Notes under the pieces: model-generated
The model's input: the letters and a program-made list of their open reading frames with translations, nothing else
Databases searched by the model: none
What the model was told of the DNA's origin: nothing
In this document: one piece after another, positions 56,174-64,000 of the stretch
Layout: each line of letters opens with the position of its first letter
How positions within the stretch are numbered: the stretch's first letter is position 1
Position numbers and translations under genes: made by a program
NCBI RefSeq assembly: GCF_013359595.1
Contig: NZ_JABFMP010000022.1
Location: 1-64,000 of the forward strand
Reading direction: 5' to 3'
Length of the DNA: 64,000 nucleotides
From: Pseudomonas sp. C1C7
GTDB lineage: Bacteria > Pseudomonadota > Gammaproteobacteria > Pseudomonadales > Pseudomonadaceae

Positions 56174-58156
56174 ATGAAACCTGTAATGCCCCACGCCCAG
56201 CTCGACTGGGACGACCAGGGTCGTCCCTATTCCCGAGTGTTCGACGATGTGTATTTCTCCGATCAATCGGGGCTGGAAGAAACCCGTTACGTCTTCATCG
56301 AACAGAACTGTCTGGCCGAGCGCTTTGCCGCGCTGCCGGAAGGTGGCCGGCTGGTCATCGGCGAGACCGGTTTCGGCACGGGGCTGAATTTTCTCTGCGC
56401 CTGGCAGGAGTTCGAGCAACACGCCCCGGCGAGCGCACGCCTGCATTTTGTCAGCGTCGAAAAGTACCCGTTGAGCCCGACCGACCTCAGCCGCGCCCTG
56501 GCGCTCTGGCCGGAACTCAAGGTGTTTGCCGATCAGTTGCTGGCGCAGTACGTGGCGATTCATCAGGGCTTCCAGTGCCTGGTGCTGGACAACGGACGTG
56601 TCACCCTCACCCTGTTGATCGGCGATGCGCTGGAGCAATTGCCGCAGCTGGACGCGCAGATCGATGCCTGGTTTCTCGACGGCTTCGCCCCGGCGAAAAA
56701 CCCCGACATGTGGACCGCCGAGCTGTTTGCCGAACTCGCCCGGCTGGCCGCGCCCGGTTCGACCATCAGCACCTTTACCAGCACCGGCTGGGTGCGACGC
56801 CTGCTGAACGCGGCGGGCTTCAAGATGAAGCGCACGCCAGGCATCGGCCACAAATGGGAAATCCTGCGCGGCGCGTTTCTTGGCTGGCCTGAAGAAACCC
56901 CGGCGCCCGCCCCGGCCAAACCCTGGTTCGCCCGCCCCATGCCACACACTGGCGAGCGTCGGGCGCTGGTGATCGGCGCAGGGCTGGCCGGTTGCGCCAG
57001 CGCCGCCAGCCTCGCTGCGCGGGGTTGGCAGGTGAGTCTGCTGGAACGCCATGATGCGCTGGCGCAGGAAGCGTCGGGCAATCCTCAGGGCGTGCTCTAT
57101 CTCAAGCTATCGGCCCATGGCACGGCGTTGTCGCAATTGATCGTCAGCGGTTTCGGCTACACCCGGCGCCTGCTTGAACACTTGCAGCGCGGTGTCGACT
57201 GGGCGGACTGCGGTGTGCTGCAGCTGGCATTCAATGTCAAGGAAGCGGAGCGCCAGAAGCAATTGGCCGAGGCCTTTCCCGAAGACTTGCTGCACGTTCT
57301 CGATCAGGCCCAGGCCGAAGCCGAAGCCGGGATCGGCCTGCAATCGGGTGGCCTGTTTTATCCCGAAGGCGGCTGGGTGCATCCACCGGCGTTGTGCCAA
57401 TGGCAAGCGGCGCGGCCGGATATCCGCACGCTCACCCACCACGATGTGCTGGAACTGCGCAGGTCTGAAGGACAGTGGCAAGCCTGGGACGGTGAGCGCC
57501 TGCTGGCCGAGGCGCCGGTGGTGGTCCTGGCCGGCGCTGCCGAGATCAAGCGTTTTGCGTACAGCAGCGAGCTGCCGCTCAAGCGCATTCGCGGGCAGAT
57601 CACTCGCCTGACGCAAACCGCTGAAAGTCAGTCGCTGAGCACGGTGGTGTGTGCCGAAGGTTATATCGCGCCGGCACGCCTGGGTGAGCACACCCTGGGC
57701 GCCAGCTTCGATTTCAACAACGAGGACCTGACGCCGACGGCGGCGGAGCACGCCGGCAATCTGCAGATGCTCGAAGAGATTTCCCCGGATCTGGTCGCGC
57801 GGCTGCACGCCGATACCCTGCAACCGGAAAGCCTCGAAGGTCGCGCGGCGTTTCGCTGCACCAGCCCGGACTACCTGCCGATTGTCGGGCCGCTGGCGGA
57901 TGTGCAGGCTTTCACAGAGGCCTACAGCGCCCTGAGCAAGGATGCCCGGCAGGTGCCGGACGTTCCGTGCCCCTGGCTGGAGGGTTTGTACGTCAACAGC
58001 GGGCACGGTTCGCGCGGGCTGATCACCGCGCCACTGTCCGGTGAATTGCTCGCCGCGTGGATTGATGGCGAGCCGTTGCCATTGCCGAGGGCTGTGGCGC
58101 AGGCTTGTCATCCGAATCGCTTTGCGTTGCGGCGGCTGATCCGCGGCAAGGCGTAA
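56174..58156 (+). CDS. mnmC: Bifunctional tRNA mnm5s2U34 biosynthesis protein MnmC
   Basis: Wobble-uridine modification enzyme of 660 residues. The N-terminal SAM methyltransferase domain has GETGFGTGLNFLCAW and FLDGFAPAKNPDMW. From about residue 260 the FAD-dependent oxidase begins with VIGAGLAGCASAASLAARGW and ends with NSGHGSRGLITAPLSGELLA. It removes the carboxymethyl group and then methylates to give mnm5U. It is divergent from pap, as recalled for P. aeruginosa. Confidence 0.96.
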   Translation: MKPVMPHAQLDWDDQGRPYSRVFDDVYFSDQSGLEETRYVFIEQNCLAERFAALPEGGRLVIGETGFGTGLNFLCAWQEFEQHAPASARLHFVSVEKYPLSPTDLSRALALWPELKVFADQLLAQYVAIHQGFQCLVLDNGRVTLTLLIGDALEQLPQLDAQIDAWFLDGFAPAKNPDMWTAELFAELARLAAPGSTISTFTSTGWVRRLLNAAGFKMKRTPGIGHKWEILRGAFLGWPEETPAPAPAKPWFARPMPHTGERRALVIGAGLAGCASAASLAARGWQVSLLERHDALAQEASGNPQGVLYLKLSAHGTALSQLIVSGFGYTRRLLEHLQRGVDWADCGVLQLAFNVKEAERQKQLAEAFPEDLLHVLDQAQAEAEAGIGLQSGGLFYPEGGWVHPPALCQWQAARPDIRTLTHHDVLELRRSEGQWQAWDGERLLAEAPVVVLAGAAEIKRFAYSSELPLKRIRGQITRLTQTAESQSLSTVVCAEGYIAPARLGEHTLGASFDFNNEDLTPTAAEHAGNLQMLEEISPDLVARLHADTLQPESLEGRAAFRCTSPDYLPIVGPLADVQAFTEAYSALSKDARQVPDVPCPWLEGLYVNSGHGSRGLITAPLSGELLAAWIDGEPLPLPRAVAQACHPNRFALRRLIRGKA

Positions 58157-58159
58157 CAC

Positions 58160-58294
58160 CTGTAGCAGCTGGCGCAGCCTGCGTTCGGCTGCGCAGTAGT
58201 CGCAAAACCTGTGTACCGGGTCTGTCTGACAGACCGCAGTGCCTGATTTCACGACTGCTTCGCAGCCGAACGCAGGCTTCGCCAGCGGCTACAA
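58160..58294. repeat. Inverted REP doublet (CTGTAGCAGCTGGCG type)
   Basis: CTGTAGCAGCTGGCGCAGCC TGCGTTCGGCTGCG and its inverted copy CGCAGCCGAACGCAGGCTTC GCCAGCGGCTACA flank about 60 bases. The arms match the doublet at 39981-40118. It separates mnmC from the convergent NEL-type gene. Confidence 0.85.
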
Positions 58295-58312
58295 GGGACG
58301 GCGTTTCAGCAA

Positions 58313-61300
58313 TCAATCCAGCGCAAAGCAGACGTGTGATTCATCTGCGTTGAGGGCCGCACGGGTCAATCGCTCCAACAACCCCTCTTCCGCCGCCTGC
58401 ATCTCCTCCATGATCCCGTCGACCTTCGCCCGATACTTGTCCCCCAGCTTCCCCTGACTTTCGAACGCGGTCTGCATGCGCTCATGGAAAGGTTCAGCGA
58501 GATCCGTGAACTGCTTGCCATGGTGCTCGCGCAAAAAATCGACCCAGAACGTGCGCCCGTTCAGGTACGTCTGCAGTTCCGATGAAAGTTGCGCGTTGAT
58601 CACTCTGCCGTACGCCGCATCCAGATCTGCGGGCTTTACACCGGCGAGCGAGGCGTAACGCATGTAATGGGGCTGCCCGATCAGATCGAGTCGCTCGGCA
58701 AGCCCCGTGCGATACGCCAGTTCTACTTCCACCGGATCGAGCGCGGGATTGGCCTTGACCTTCTCCCGGGCGATCGTGTCGAGGTAATCCTGATTGAACA
58801 GCGCCCTCCCCAGTTTGATCAGCCGCGCAGCGCGGTCGTGCGCATTGACCGAGTGCCGCACCACCCCGTCGATTTCCACCGCCACTTCGAGATTGCTGAA
58901 GATGGTGGCCGCCGAATCCGCACAGTTGGACTTCACCGCCATCGACAACAACTGATCGCGCAATGCCGATCCCCTTTCGGTCGCCTCGATCACGCGCCAC
59001 ACCCGGCGCGTCATGTCTTCGCGCAGATAACGGCTGTCGGCGGTGCTTCCCGCCTCCGCGAGCAGGCGGAAAAAGCCATCGGAGGCCGGTTGGTTCTTCA
59101 ACGCCAGCCAGGTGTGGTTGCGCCGGACGAAGTTCGGTTCCGTGGATTTCGGCATCCACAGGTCTCGGGCCATTTGCTCGTTGATTACCCCCACGTCGTT
59201 TTCCAGATAGCCCATCCCCTCGCCTGTCCTGTCGCGGTAGCTTTTGAGCTTGGTCGAGCTCGCGCTGGACAGCGGGTTGTGCCGCAGATTGATGGTTCGG
59301 GCCAGGCGCTGCGGTGCATCGAACAGCCATTCGGGCAAGGTACGGATCTCGTTGCCCCGCAAATCCACCATGTCCAGATACGGCAAGCGCTCGAGCCCCA
59401 CCGGCAGTTCAGTGGCATGGGTCGAACCGAGAAACAGCCCTTGCAGATCGATCATCTTGCTGACATCCACCGTGGCCCCCAGTCGATTGCCGGCCAGCGA
59501 CAGGGTTCGCAGCCCGCGCATGTCGGCCAGCTTGCGCAAGGTGTGCTCGGTCAGCACCAGCCGATTGTCATTCAGGCTCAGGTGTTGAAGGTCGGGCATG
59601 TGCGACAGCGCTTCCGGCAAGCGGGTGAGCCGGTTGCCGTCCAGCTCCAGGCGGGTCAGGCCCTTGAAGGGTTTGAGGAAATAGGCCAGTTCATCGCCGG
59701 CTTCCATGTCCTTGATCAGCAGGGTGCGGACATGGGCGACATCCTGTTCGGTGAGCGTCGGCAGCGGGCCCACCGGATTTCGCTCCAGCGTGAGGCTGGT
59801 ATGGGGCTGGTTGAGCGGCCAGCGCGGCGGCGGAACCCGGCGCCAGCAATTCTCGATGGCATTGGCCACCTGGCGCCGGTTGATTCGCACATCGCTACGC
59901 CGCCCCGGCACCTTGGCCATCTGCACCTCGTCGTCGCGCCAGGCGTGCAGGGTCTTGTGGAAGGCATCAAGCTGCTGCTTCAGCTCGCGGATTCGATTCA
60001 TGCGCAACATCGGCGTGCTGCCGGCCTGGTCGAGAAAGGCCGAGACCTGAACGTCGGTGAACAATGGATAGAGCTTCCTGACTTTACGGAACAGGCTCTT
60101 GGGATGTTGGCTCGCCGCCGGTGGAGCCGACTGGACGCAGGACAACAAGTGTCTGGCTGTTTTATCGGACTCGCCCCTTAACAACCGAGCGCTGCGCGCG
60201 GAATCTCCGGCGCCGGCCTTGCCCAGTCGGAGGCGCAGCGTCGTGCCGTCCAGCGTGTCGTCGCCGGTCAAACCCATGCGGGTACGGCGGGCAGCGGGCA
60301 ACGCATCGAGTATTGCCTGAAGCAGAGTCTCGCTGGTCACCGTTGAGGAGACGTTGTCATGGCTCTGGGTGACCTGATAGCCGGTCGAGGTCTTGACGAT
60401 GATCCCGCTCGACGTCGCATTCGCCTCCCCCACAGCGTCCAGCAAAGTACCGGTACGGGAATCCTGCCGCAGCTCCAGTCGAAAACCGTCTTCCCAGCCC
60501 TGCACCCGATCCATCAGCCCGAACGTCAGCGTGTCGCTGTCGGCATTGGCCAGGTTCGGCCGATGCAAGCCTGCGAGTGCCCGGTCCTGGCGCAAGGCAA
60601 ACCGAGCCTGCGCGACTTCCCGGGCCAGATCCGAGCCCTGGATTTTGCGATCGAAGAGGAAATATCGTTCTCGGCCGTTCACAGCTTCCAGCAGTTCCTG
60701 CGCGATACGGGTCGGCAGCCCGGGAACCTGCTCGCACAGCACCGCTACATCACCGCTGGCCGTGCCGTCGTAGTCTTCGTAAAGACGATCAAACAACGGC
60801 TGGCGATTGCCCTTGAGATGGCTGGCGATTTTTTGCGCCAGCAATGCCGGCTTCGCTTCGCTGGCCGACGTACCGATCATGGCTTCGACTTCCTTCGGGT
60901 ACAGACCGCTGATGACCGTATCGAGCAATTGCCCCGAGTTCAGTTGCGACCGGTAGACGTGGACGGAGTTGACCAGGTCGTTCGCCGGGGACGTTTTCGG
61001 GTAGCGCGCGATGGAGACGCCTTTCTGATCGAGCACTTCGATAAAGCGTTTCGCCGGCCAGCCGGGCAGCGTTGGCAAGGCATGCAGCTGTTCCTGCACG
61101 AACCCGGTGCTGGCGGTTTCGCCCCGCTCCATGGCCTCGATCAGACCGGTGATTTTCCGGTCCAGCCTGAAGCGCTCGGCGCAATCGTTCAGGCGCTGTG
61201 GCAATTTCAGTCGGCTTTCATGGAGTTGGTGCAGTCGACCGGGGGTCAGCCCGGTGATATCGGCCATTGCCGCCAGGTCGCTGCTCAGTTCGCCGAGGTG

Positions 61301-63103
61301 AGGATGGGTACGTTTCAATGCGTATCCGCCGTCGGACCATTCGTGGGCATGTTCGAATACATGGCGCCAGCCGCCTTCGAGGGTTTGTTCAATGGCGGGC
61401 TGAAAGGCTTGCGGGCGGGTGGGATGATTGATCTGCCACGGATCCTTCGGCGTTTTACGGGAGACCCGAAAAGTGGCTCCGTCCATCCGGATCGAATGGG
61501 TGCTGCCTTGGGTATAGATGCCTTGGGGAACCCGTTGTACATCGGGCTCCAGTTCCACAGGCTGTCGATAGGCCTTGAGGTCGGGCTTCCAGAGCATGGC
61601 CTTGCCATCGGCACGGGTCACCGCTTCGAAATCATCGAAAAAAGCCGCAGGCTCCTTCACATCTTTACCGATGGCGCTGCCCAGCACCTTGCCTGCCGCC
61701 GCGAATGCGGCCATCTGCGCCAGGCCTTCGACAACATTGAGTAAATGGGACAGCGCTTCGGTGCGCTCGCCGTGGGTCCAGTCCTCCACGCCCTCATAGA
61801 CTTCGCCGACCATTTCGATGACGGCCACGGTCAGCATCAACTGGCCCAGCACCGGTACGAAAAGCGAGGCCGTGTTCAACAGCAGGAGACCGGCCTCCAA
61901 CAGGGCCTGGAGGGTCTTCTCTCGCTGTTGCGCATCGACAGTCGCCGTCGGGATCGCGAGGATTCGCGCGTCCTCTTGCGCCTTGTTGACGAAATCGCTG
62001 AACAGGATATCCCCCGGACAACTGTCGGCTGGCAGCGCTTTGAGCACGCCAAGGCTCCTGTTCTTGTCGAACCGGTTGAAAAAGCCGACCTTGTCGTCGC
62101 CGGCGAGCAACTGCGTGGCGAAGTGCTTGCGAAAACTCTCGCTTTGCAGGTGCAGCGTCAGATAGGTTTTCAGGTCATTGAGCGAAGGGTATTCATAGAA
62201 CGGCCGGCGGGGATTGTTGGGCATGTAGACCACGCACCTGGCATTGCGCTCGGTATCGATGGACGCCTTGCTGAACACCAGCACGCCGTACAGGCTGGCG
62301 TCATGAATGACCAGCCCCTGCCAGTGCACCGGTGCCCCGTCGTAGAGGATGTCTTTGGCCTGGGCCAGCGGGACATCCCGTTCGATGACTTTGAGCAACA
62401 TCCTGTAGGCCGCATCGCTGATGTCGTTTTTCAAAAAGGCCATGTGGGCGGCGCCCCGCATGTCCAGCAACCTGAGCCGGCGGACATCAGCGGAACCCGG
62501 GCCGGTAATGACCGCGTTTTTTGCAGGCACCGCCAGGACTTCGTTGATATGGCGCTGGTAACTGGCGCCCAGGTCCAGCTCGCGACACAGCGCAGCGAAT
62601 TTTGCGGGTTTTATCCCGGAATCTGTCTGAGTTTTGTTGTCGATCCTGATCGCTGACTCTTCGAGAAAACCGTTGGGCTTCGCGTTTGCCTCGGTGAAAT
62701 TGACCATGGCCGCATGCAGCAGGCTGTGGGAGGTGGTGGTGATTTTGCCGTCGTAGCCGAGCGGAAACAGACCTGTGCCGGTGAACTTCTTTTCGACGAT
62801 CTGCAGGGTGTCTCGCTCGACATCGACCTCCCGCTTCCACTTCGATTTGAGCGCACGGGTCAGCTCCTCCTTGCAGAACAGATCCAGCGGTTTGAGCTTT
62901 GCCAGCGCTTCAGACGCCCTTGAGTAGGTCAGATGGGATTGGGCAAGATCGGCTTTCAGGGCCTGGACCACGCTTAAGTCGGCGTTGGCCAGCCAGTCCG
63001 GAAGGGATTTTTCCAGCACTTCGGCCTTGTCCAGGTCACCGGTGTGTTCCACCAGCGCGGCCAGGCGTTGCGCCGGGGTCAGGGTTGTAGCAGTCGCTTT
63101 CAT
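58313..63103 (-). CDS. Large LRR protein with C-terminal NEL-type E3 ubiquitin ligase domain
   Basis: The ~1596-residue product has a long N-terminal region that I believe is the DUF6543/dermonecrotic-toxin-like part of Pseudomonas NEL proteins, with one hydrophobic stretch (about 402-428). Leucine-rich repeats cover about 1145-1280 (for example LTRLELDGNRLTRLPEAL). The C-terminal helical region carries NCADSAATIFSNLEVAV, with Cys1394 and Asp1396 as the Cys-x-Asp signature of bacterial NEL E3 ligases (IpaH, SspH, SlrP). Those act as type III effectors inside eukaryotic cells. There is no signal peptide and no secretion gene nearby. The ATG at 63103 has AAGGA eight bases upstream. Confidence 0.85.
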   Translation of the reverse strand: MKATATTLTPAQRLAALVEHTGDLDKAEVLEKSLPDWLANADLSVVQALKADLAQSHLTYSRASEALAKLKPLDLFCKEELTRALKSKWKREVDVERDTLQIVEKKFTGTGLFPLGYDGKITTTSHSLLHAAMVNFTEANAKPNGFLEESAIRIDNKTQTDSGIKPAKFAALCRELDLGASYQRHINEVLAVPAKNAVITGPGSADVRRLRLLDMRGAAHMAFLKNDISDAAYRMLLKVIERDVPLAQAKDILYDGAPVHWQGLVIHDASLYGVLVFSKASIDTERNARCVVYMPNNPRRPFYEYPSLNDLKTYLTLHLQSESFRKHFATQLLAGDDKVGFFNRFDKNRSLGVLKALPADSCPGDILFSDFVNKAQEDARILAIPTATVDAQQREKTLQALLEAGLLLLNTASLFVPVLGQLMLTVAVIEMVGEVYEGVEDWTHGERTEALSHLLNVVEGLAQMAAFAAAGKVLGSAIGKDVKEPAAFFDDFEAVTRADGKAMLWKPDLKAYRQPVELEPDVQRVPQGIYTQGSTHSIRMDGATFRVSRKTPKDPWQINHPTRPQAFQPAIEQTLEGGWRHVFEHAHEWSDGGYALKRTHPHLGELSSDLAAMADITGLTPGRLHQLHESRLKLPQRLNDCAERFRLDRKITGLIEAMERGETASTGFVQEQLHALPTLPGWPAKRFIEVLDQKGVSIARYPKTSPANDLVNSVHVYRSQLNSGQLLDTVISGLYPKEVEAMIGTSASEAKPALLAQKIASHLKGNRQPLFDRLYEDYDGTASGDVAVLCEQVPGLPTRIAQELLEAVNGRERYFLFDRKIQGSDLAREVAQARFALRQDRALAGLHRPNLANADSDTLTFGLMDRVQGWEDGFRLELRQDSRTGTLLDAVGEANATSSGIIVKTSTGYQVTQSHDNVSSTVTSETLLQAILDALPAARRTRMGLTGDDTLDGTTLRLRLGKAGAGDSARSARLLRGESDKTARHLLSCVQSAPPAASQHPKSLFRKVRKLYPLFTDVQVSAFLDQAGSTPMLRMNRIRELKQQLDAFHKTLHAWRDDEVQMAKVPGRRSDVRINRRQVANAIENCWRRVPPPRWPLNQPHTSLTLERNPVGPLPTLTEQDVAHVRTLLIKDMEAGDELAYFLKPFKGLTRLELDGNRLTRLPEALSHMPDLQHLSLNDNRLVLTEHTLRKLADMRGLRTLSLAGNRLGATVDVSKMIDLQGLFLGSTHATELPVGLERLPYLDMVDLRGNEIRTLPEWLFDAPQRLARTINLRHNPLSSASSTKLKSYRDRTGEGMGYLENDVGVINEQMARDLWMPKSTEPNFVRRNHTWLALKNQPASDGFFRLLAEAGSTADSRYLREDMTRRVWRVIEATERGSALRDQLLSMAVKSNCADSAATIFSNLEVAVEIDGVVRHSVNAHDRAARLIKLGRALFNQDYLDTIAREKVKANPALDPVEVELAYRTGLAERLDLIGQPHYMRYASLAGVKPADLDAAYGRVINAQLSSELQTYLNGRTFWVDFLREHHGKQFTDLAEPFHERMQTAFESQGKLGDKYRAKVDGIMEEMQAAEEGLLERLTRAALNADESHVCFALD

Positions 63104-63340
63104 GGGCAATGTCCTTATTGCGTTCGGAAGCGCTCAAGCCTACGTCCCGCCACCTGTCGGCAGCGCAGCCTTACTTACCACCCGTTCCCCCGCCCATCTG
63201 CCCTGTCCTCACGGCCGATTTCCGGCTTATAACTCATTGATCTAAAACTACGAGAAGTCCGCCGGGTCAGTTTCTGAGTACCCGCCGTTTTGGCGCGGTA
63301 TCGATTGACCCTCCCCAACGGAAAAACCGGTAAGGAATTT

Positions 63341-64000
63341 ATGTGCGGATTAGCTGGCGAGTTACGTTTTGACAATCAACCTGCAGACCTTGCAGCCATC
63401 GAACGAATCACCCATCACCTGGCACCACGCGGCCCCGACGCCTGGGGCTTTCACAGTCAGGGGCCGATTGCCCTGGGCCACCGACGCCTGAAAATCATGG
63501 ACCTGTCGGAGCACTCGGCGCAGCCGATGATCGATCAGCAACTGGGTCTGTCCCTGGCCTTCAACGGCGCGATCTACAACTACCCCGAACTGCGCGCCGA
63601 ACTGGAAAGCCTCGGCTACACGTTCCATTCCGGTGGCGACACCGAAGTGCTGCTCAAGGGCTTTCATGCCTGGGGCGAGGCATTGCTGCCGAAACTCAAC
63701 GGCATGTTCGCCTTCGCCATCTGGCAGCGCGATACCCAAAGCCTGTTCATCGCCCGCGACCGTCTGGGCGTCAAACCGCTTTACCTGTCGCGCACCGGCC
63801 AGCGCCTGCGTTTTGCCTCGTCGCTGCCAGCGCTGCTCAAGGGGGGCGACATCAACCCGATCCTCGATCCGGTGGCGCTCAATCACTACCTGAATTTCCA
63901 TGCCGTGGTCCCCGCGCCGCGCACGCTGCTGGCGGGCATCGAAAAGCTGCCGCCGGCTACCTGGATGCGCATCGATGCCGATGGCCGCAGCGAACAGCAC
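63341..64000 (+). CDS. asnO: N-acetylglutaminylglutamine amidotransferase, 5' part
   Basis: Asparagine-synthase family protein cut by the window end; 220 codons are present. MCGLAGELRF supplies the N-terminal nucleophile Cys2, and RGPDAWGFH, LGHRRLKIMDLS, FNGAIYNYPELR and GDTEVLLKGF are class II glutaminase motifs. In Pseudomonas this subfamily makes the osmoprotectant dipeptide NAGGN together with an acetyltransferase encoded next to it. TAAGGA lies before the ATG. It is divergent from the NEL-type gene, with about 240 bases between them. Confidence 0.85.
   Translation, partial: MCGLAGELRFDNQPADLAAIERITHHLAPRGPDAWGFHSQGPIALGHRRLKIMDLSEHSAQPMIDQQLGLSLAFNGAIYNYPELRAELESLGYTFHSGGDTEVLLKGFHAWGEALLPKLNGMFAFAIWQRDTQSLFIARDRLGVKPLYLSRTGQRLRFASSLPALLKGGDINPILDPVALNHYLNFHAVVPAPRTLLAGIEKLPPATWMRIDADGRSEQH

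Noticed and set aside
63362..64000. Minus-strand frame at the right edge
   Set aside because: It is the shadow of the plus-strand asnO gene, whose glutaminase motifs and start at 63341 are clear.

Overview
The window reads as a chromosomal segment of a Pseudomonas of the P. fluorescens lineage. The order gyrA-serC-pheA-hisC-(tyrA-aroA fusion)-cmk-rpsA-ihfB-lapA-wzz-wbpA, all on the minus strand, is the classical Pseudomonas arrangement in which the O-antigen locus follows ihfB and wzz. The tyrA-aroA fusion, wbpM, mupP, rbdA, pap and the abundant REP palindromes fit the same genus. Core genes are GC-rich. The O-antigen block (about 76-23300) is visibly richer in A and T, as expected for a horizontally exchanged surface-polysaccharide cassette.

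Layout. 76-1926: a large polytopic protein that looks like a GT-C glycosyltransferase, separated from the O-antigen operon by a terminator. 2107-21036: a leftward O-antigen operon read as wbpA, wbpB, wbpD, wbpE, wzx, wzy, a GT2 glycosyltransferase, wbpG/hisH2/hisF2 (acetamidino-forming module), fnlA/fnlB/fnlC (UDP-L-FucNAc), a wbuB-like GT4, a wbpV-like reductase, wbpL and wbpM. It looks like a mosaic: the upstream half is P. aeruginosa O5-like (2,3-diacetamido uronic acid) and the downstream half is O11/E. coli O145-like (L-FucNAc/L-FucNAm). The predicted unit is a trisaccharide: a D-FucNAc or D-QuiNAc starter, L-FucNAc or L-FucNAm, and a 2,3-diacetamido-hexuronic acid, flipped by Wzx, polymerised by Wzy and length-controlled by Wzz. 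21037-22240 is a long gene-free stretch with several inverted repeats.

22241-35525: wzz, lapA, ihfB, a small lipoprotein, rpsA, cmk, aromatic and serine biosynthesis genes, gyrA. 35978-40937: mtnA with divergent mtaD (methylthioadenosine salvage through deamination), then ubiG, mupP (MurNAc-6-P phosphatase of cell-wall recycling) and yciK. 41123-45420: cyclic-di-GMP genes, a GAF-like/GGDEF protein and an RbdA-like PAS-GGDEF-EAL protein with a TenA/PqqC-like gene behind it. 45613-51598: ABC exporter, DsbA-like protein, trhO, bolA, a DUF2059 protein and divergent fumC. 51732-58156: EamA transporter, a small DUF6316-like protein, thiolase, polyphosphate:AMP phosphotransferase, mnmC.

58313-63103 encodes the most striking protein of the window: about 1596 residues with leucine-rich repeats and a C-terminal region carrying the Cys-x-Asp signature of NEL-type (IpaH/SspH) E3 ubiquitin ligases. 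No secretion-system gene is near it. The right edge cuts an N-acetylglutaminylglutamine amidotransferase gene (osmoprotectant synthesis). REP elements of at least three families sit in most intergenic gaps of the core region and none was noticed inside the O-antigen block. No tRNA, rRNA, CRISPR array, phage or intact insertion sequence was seen. All homology statements rest on reading motifs and on memory of the families; no search was run.
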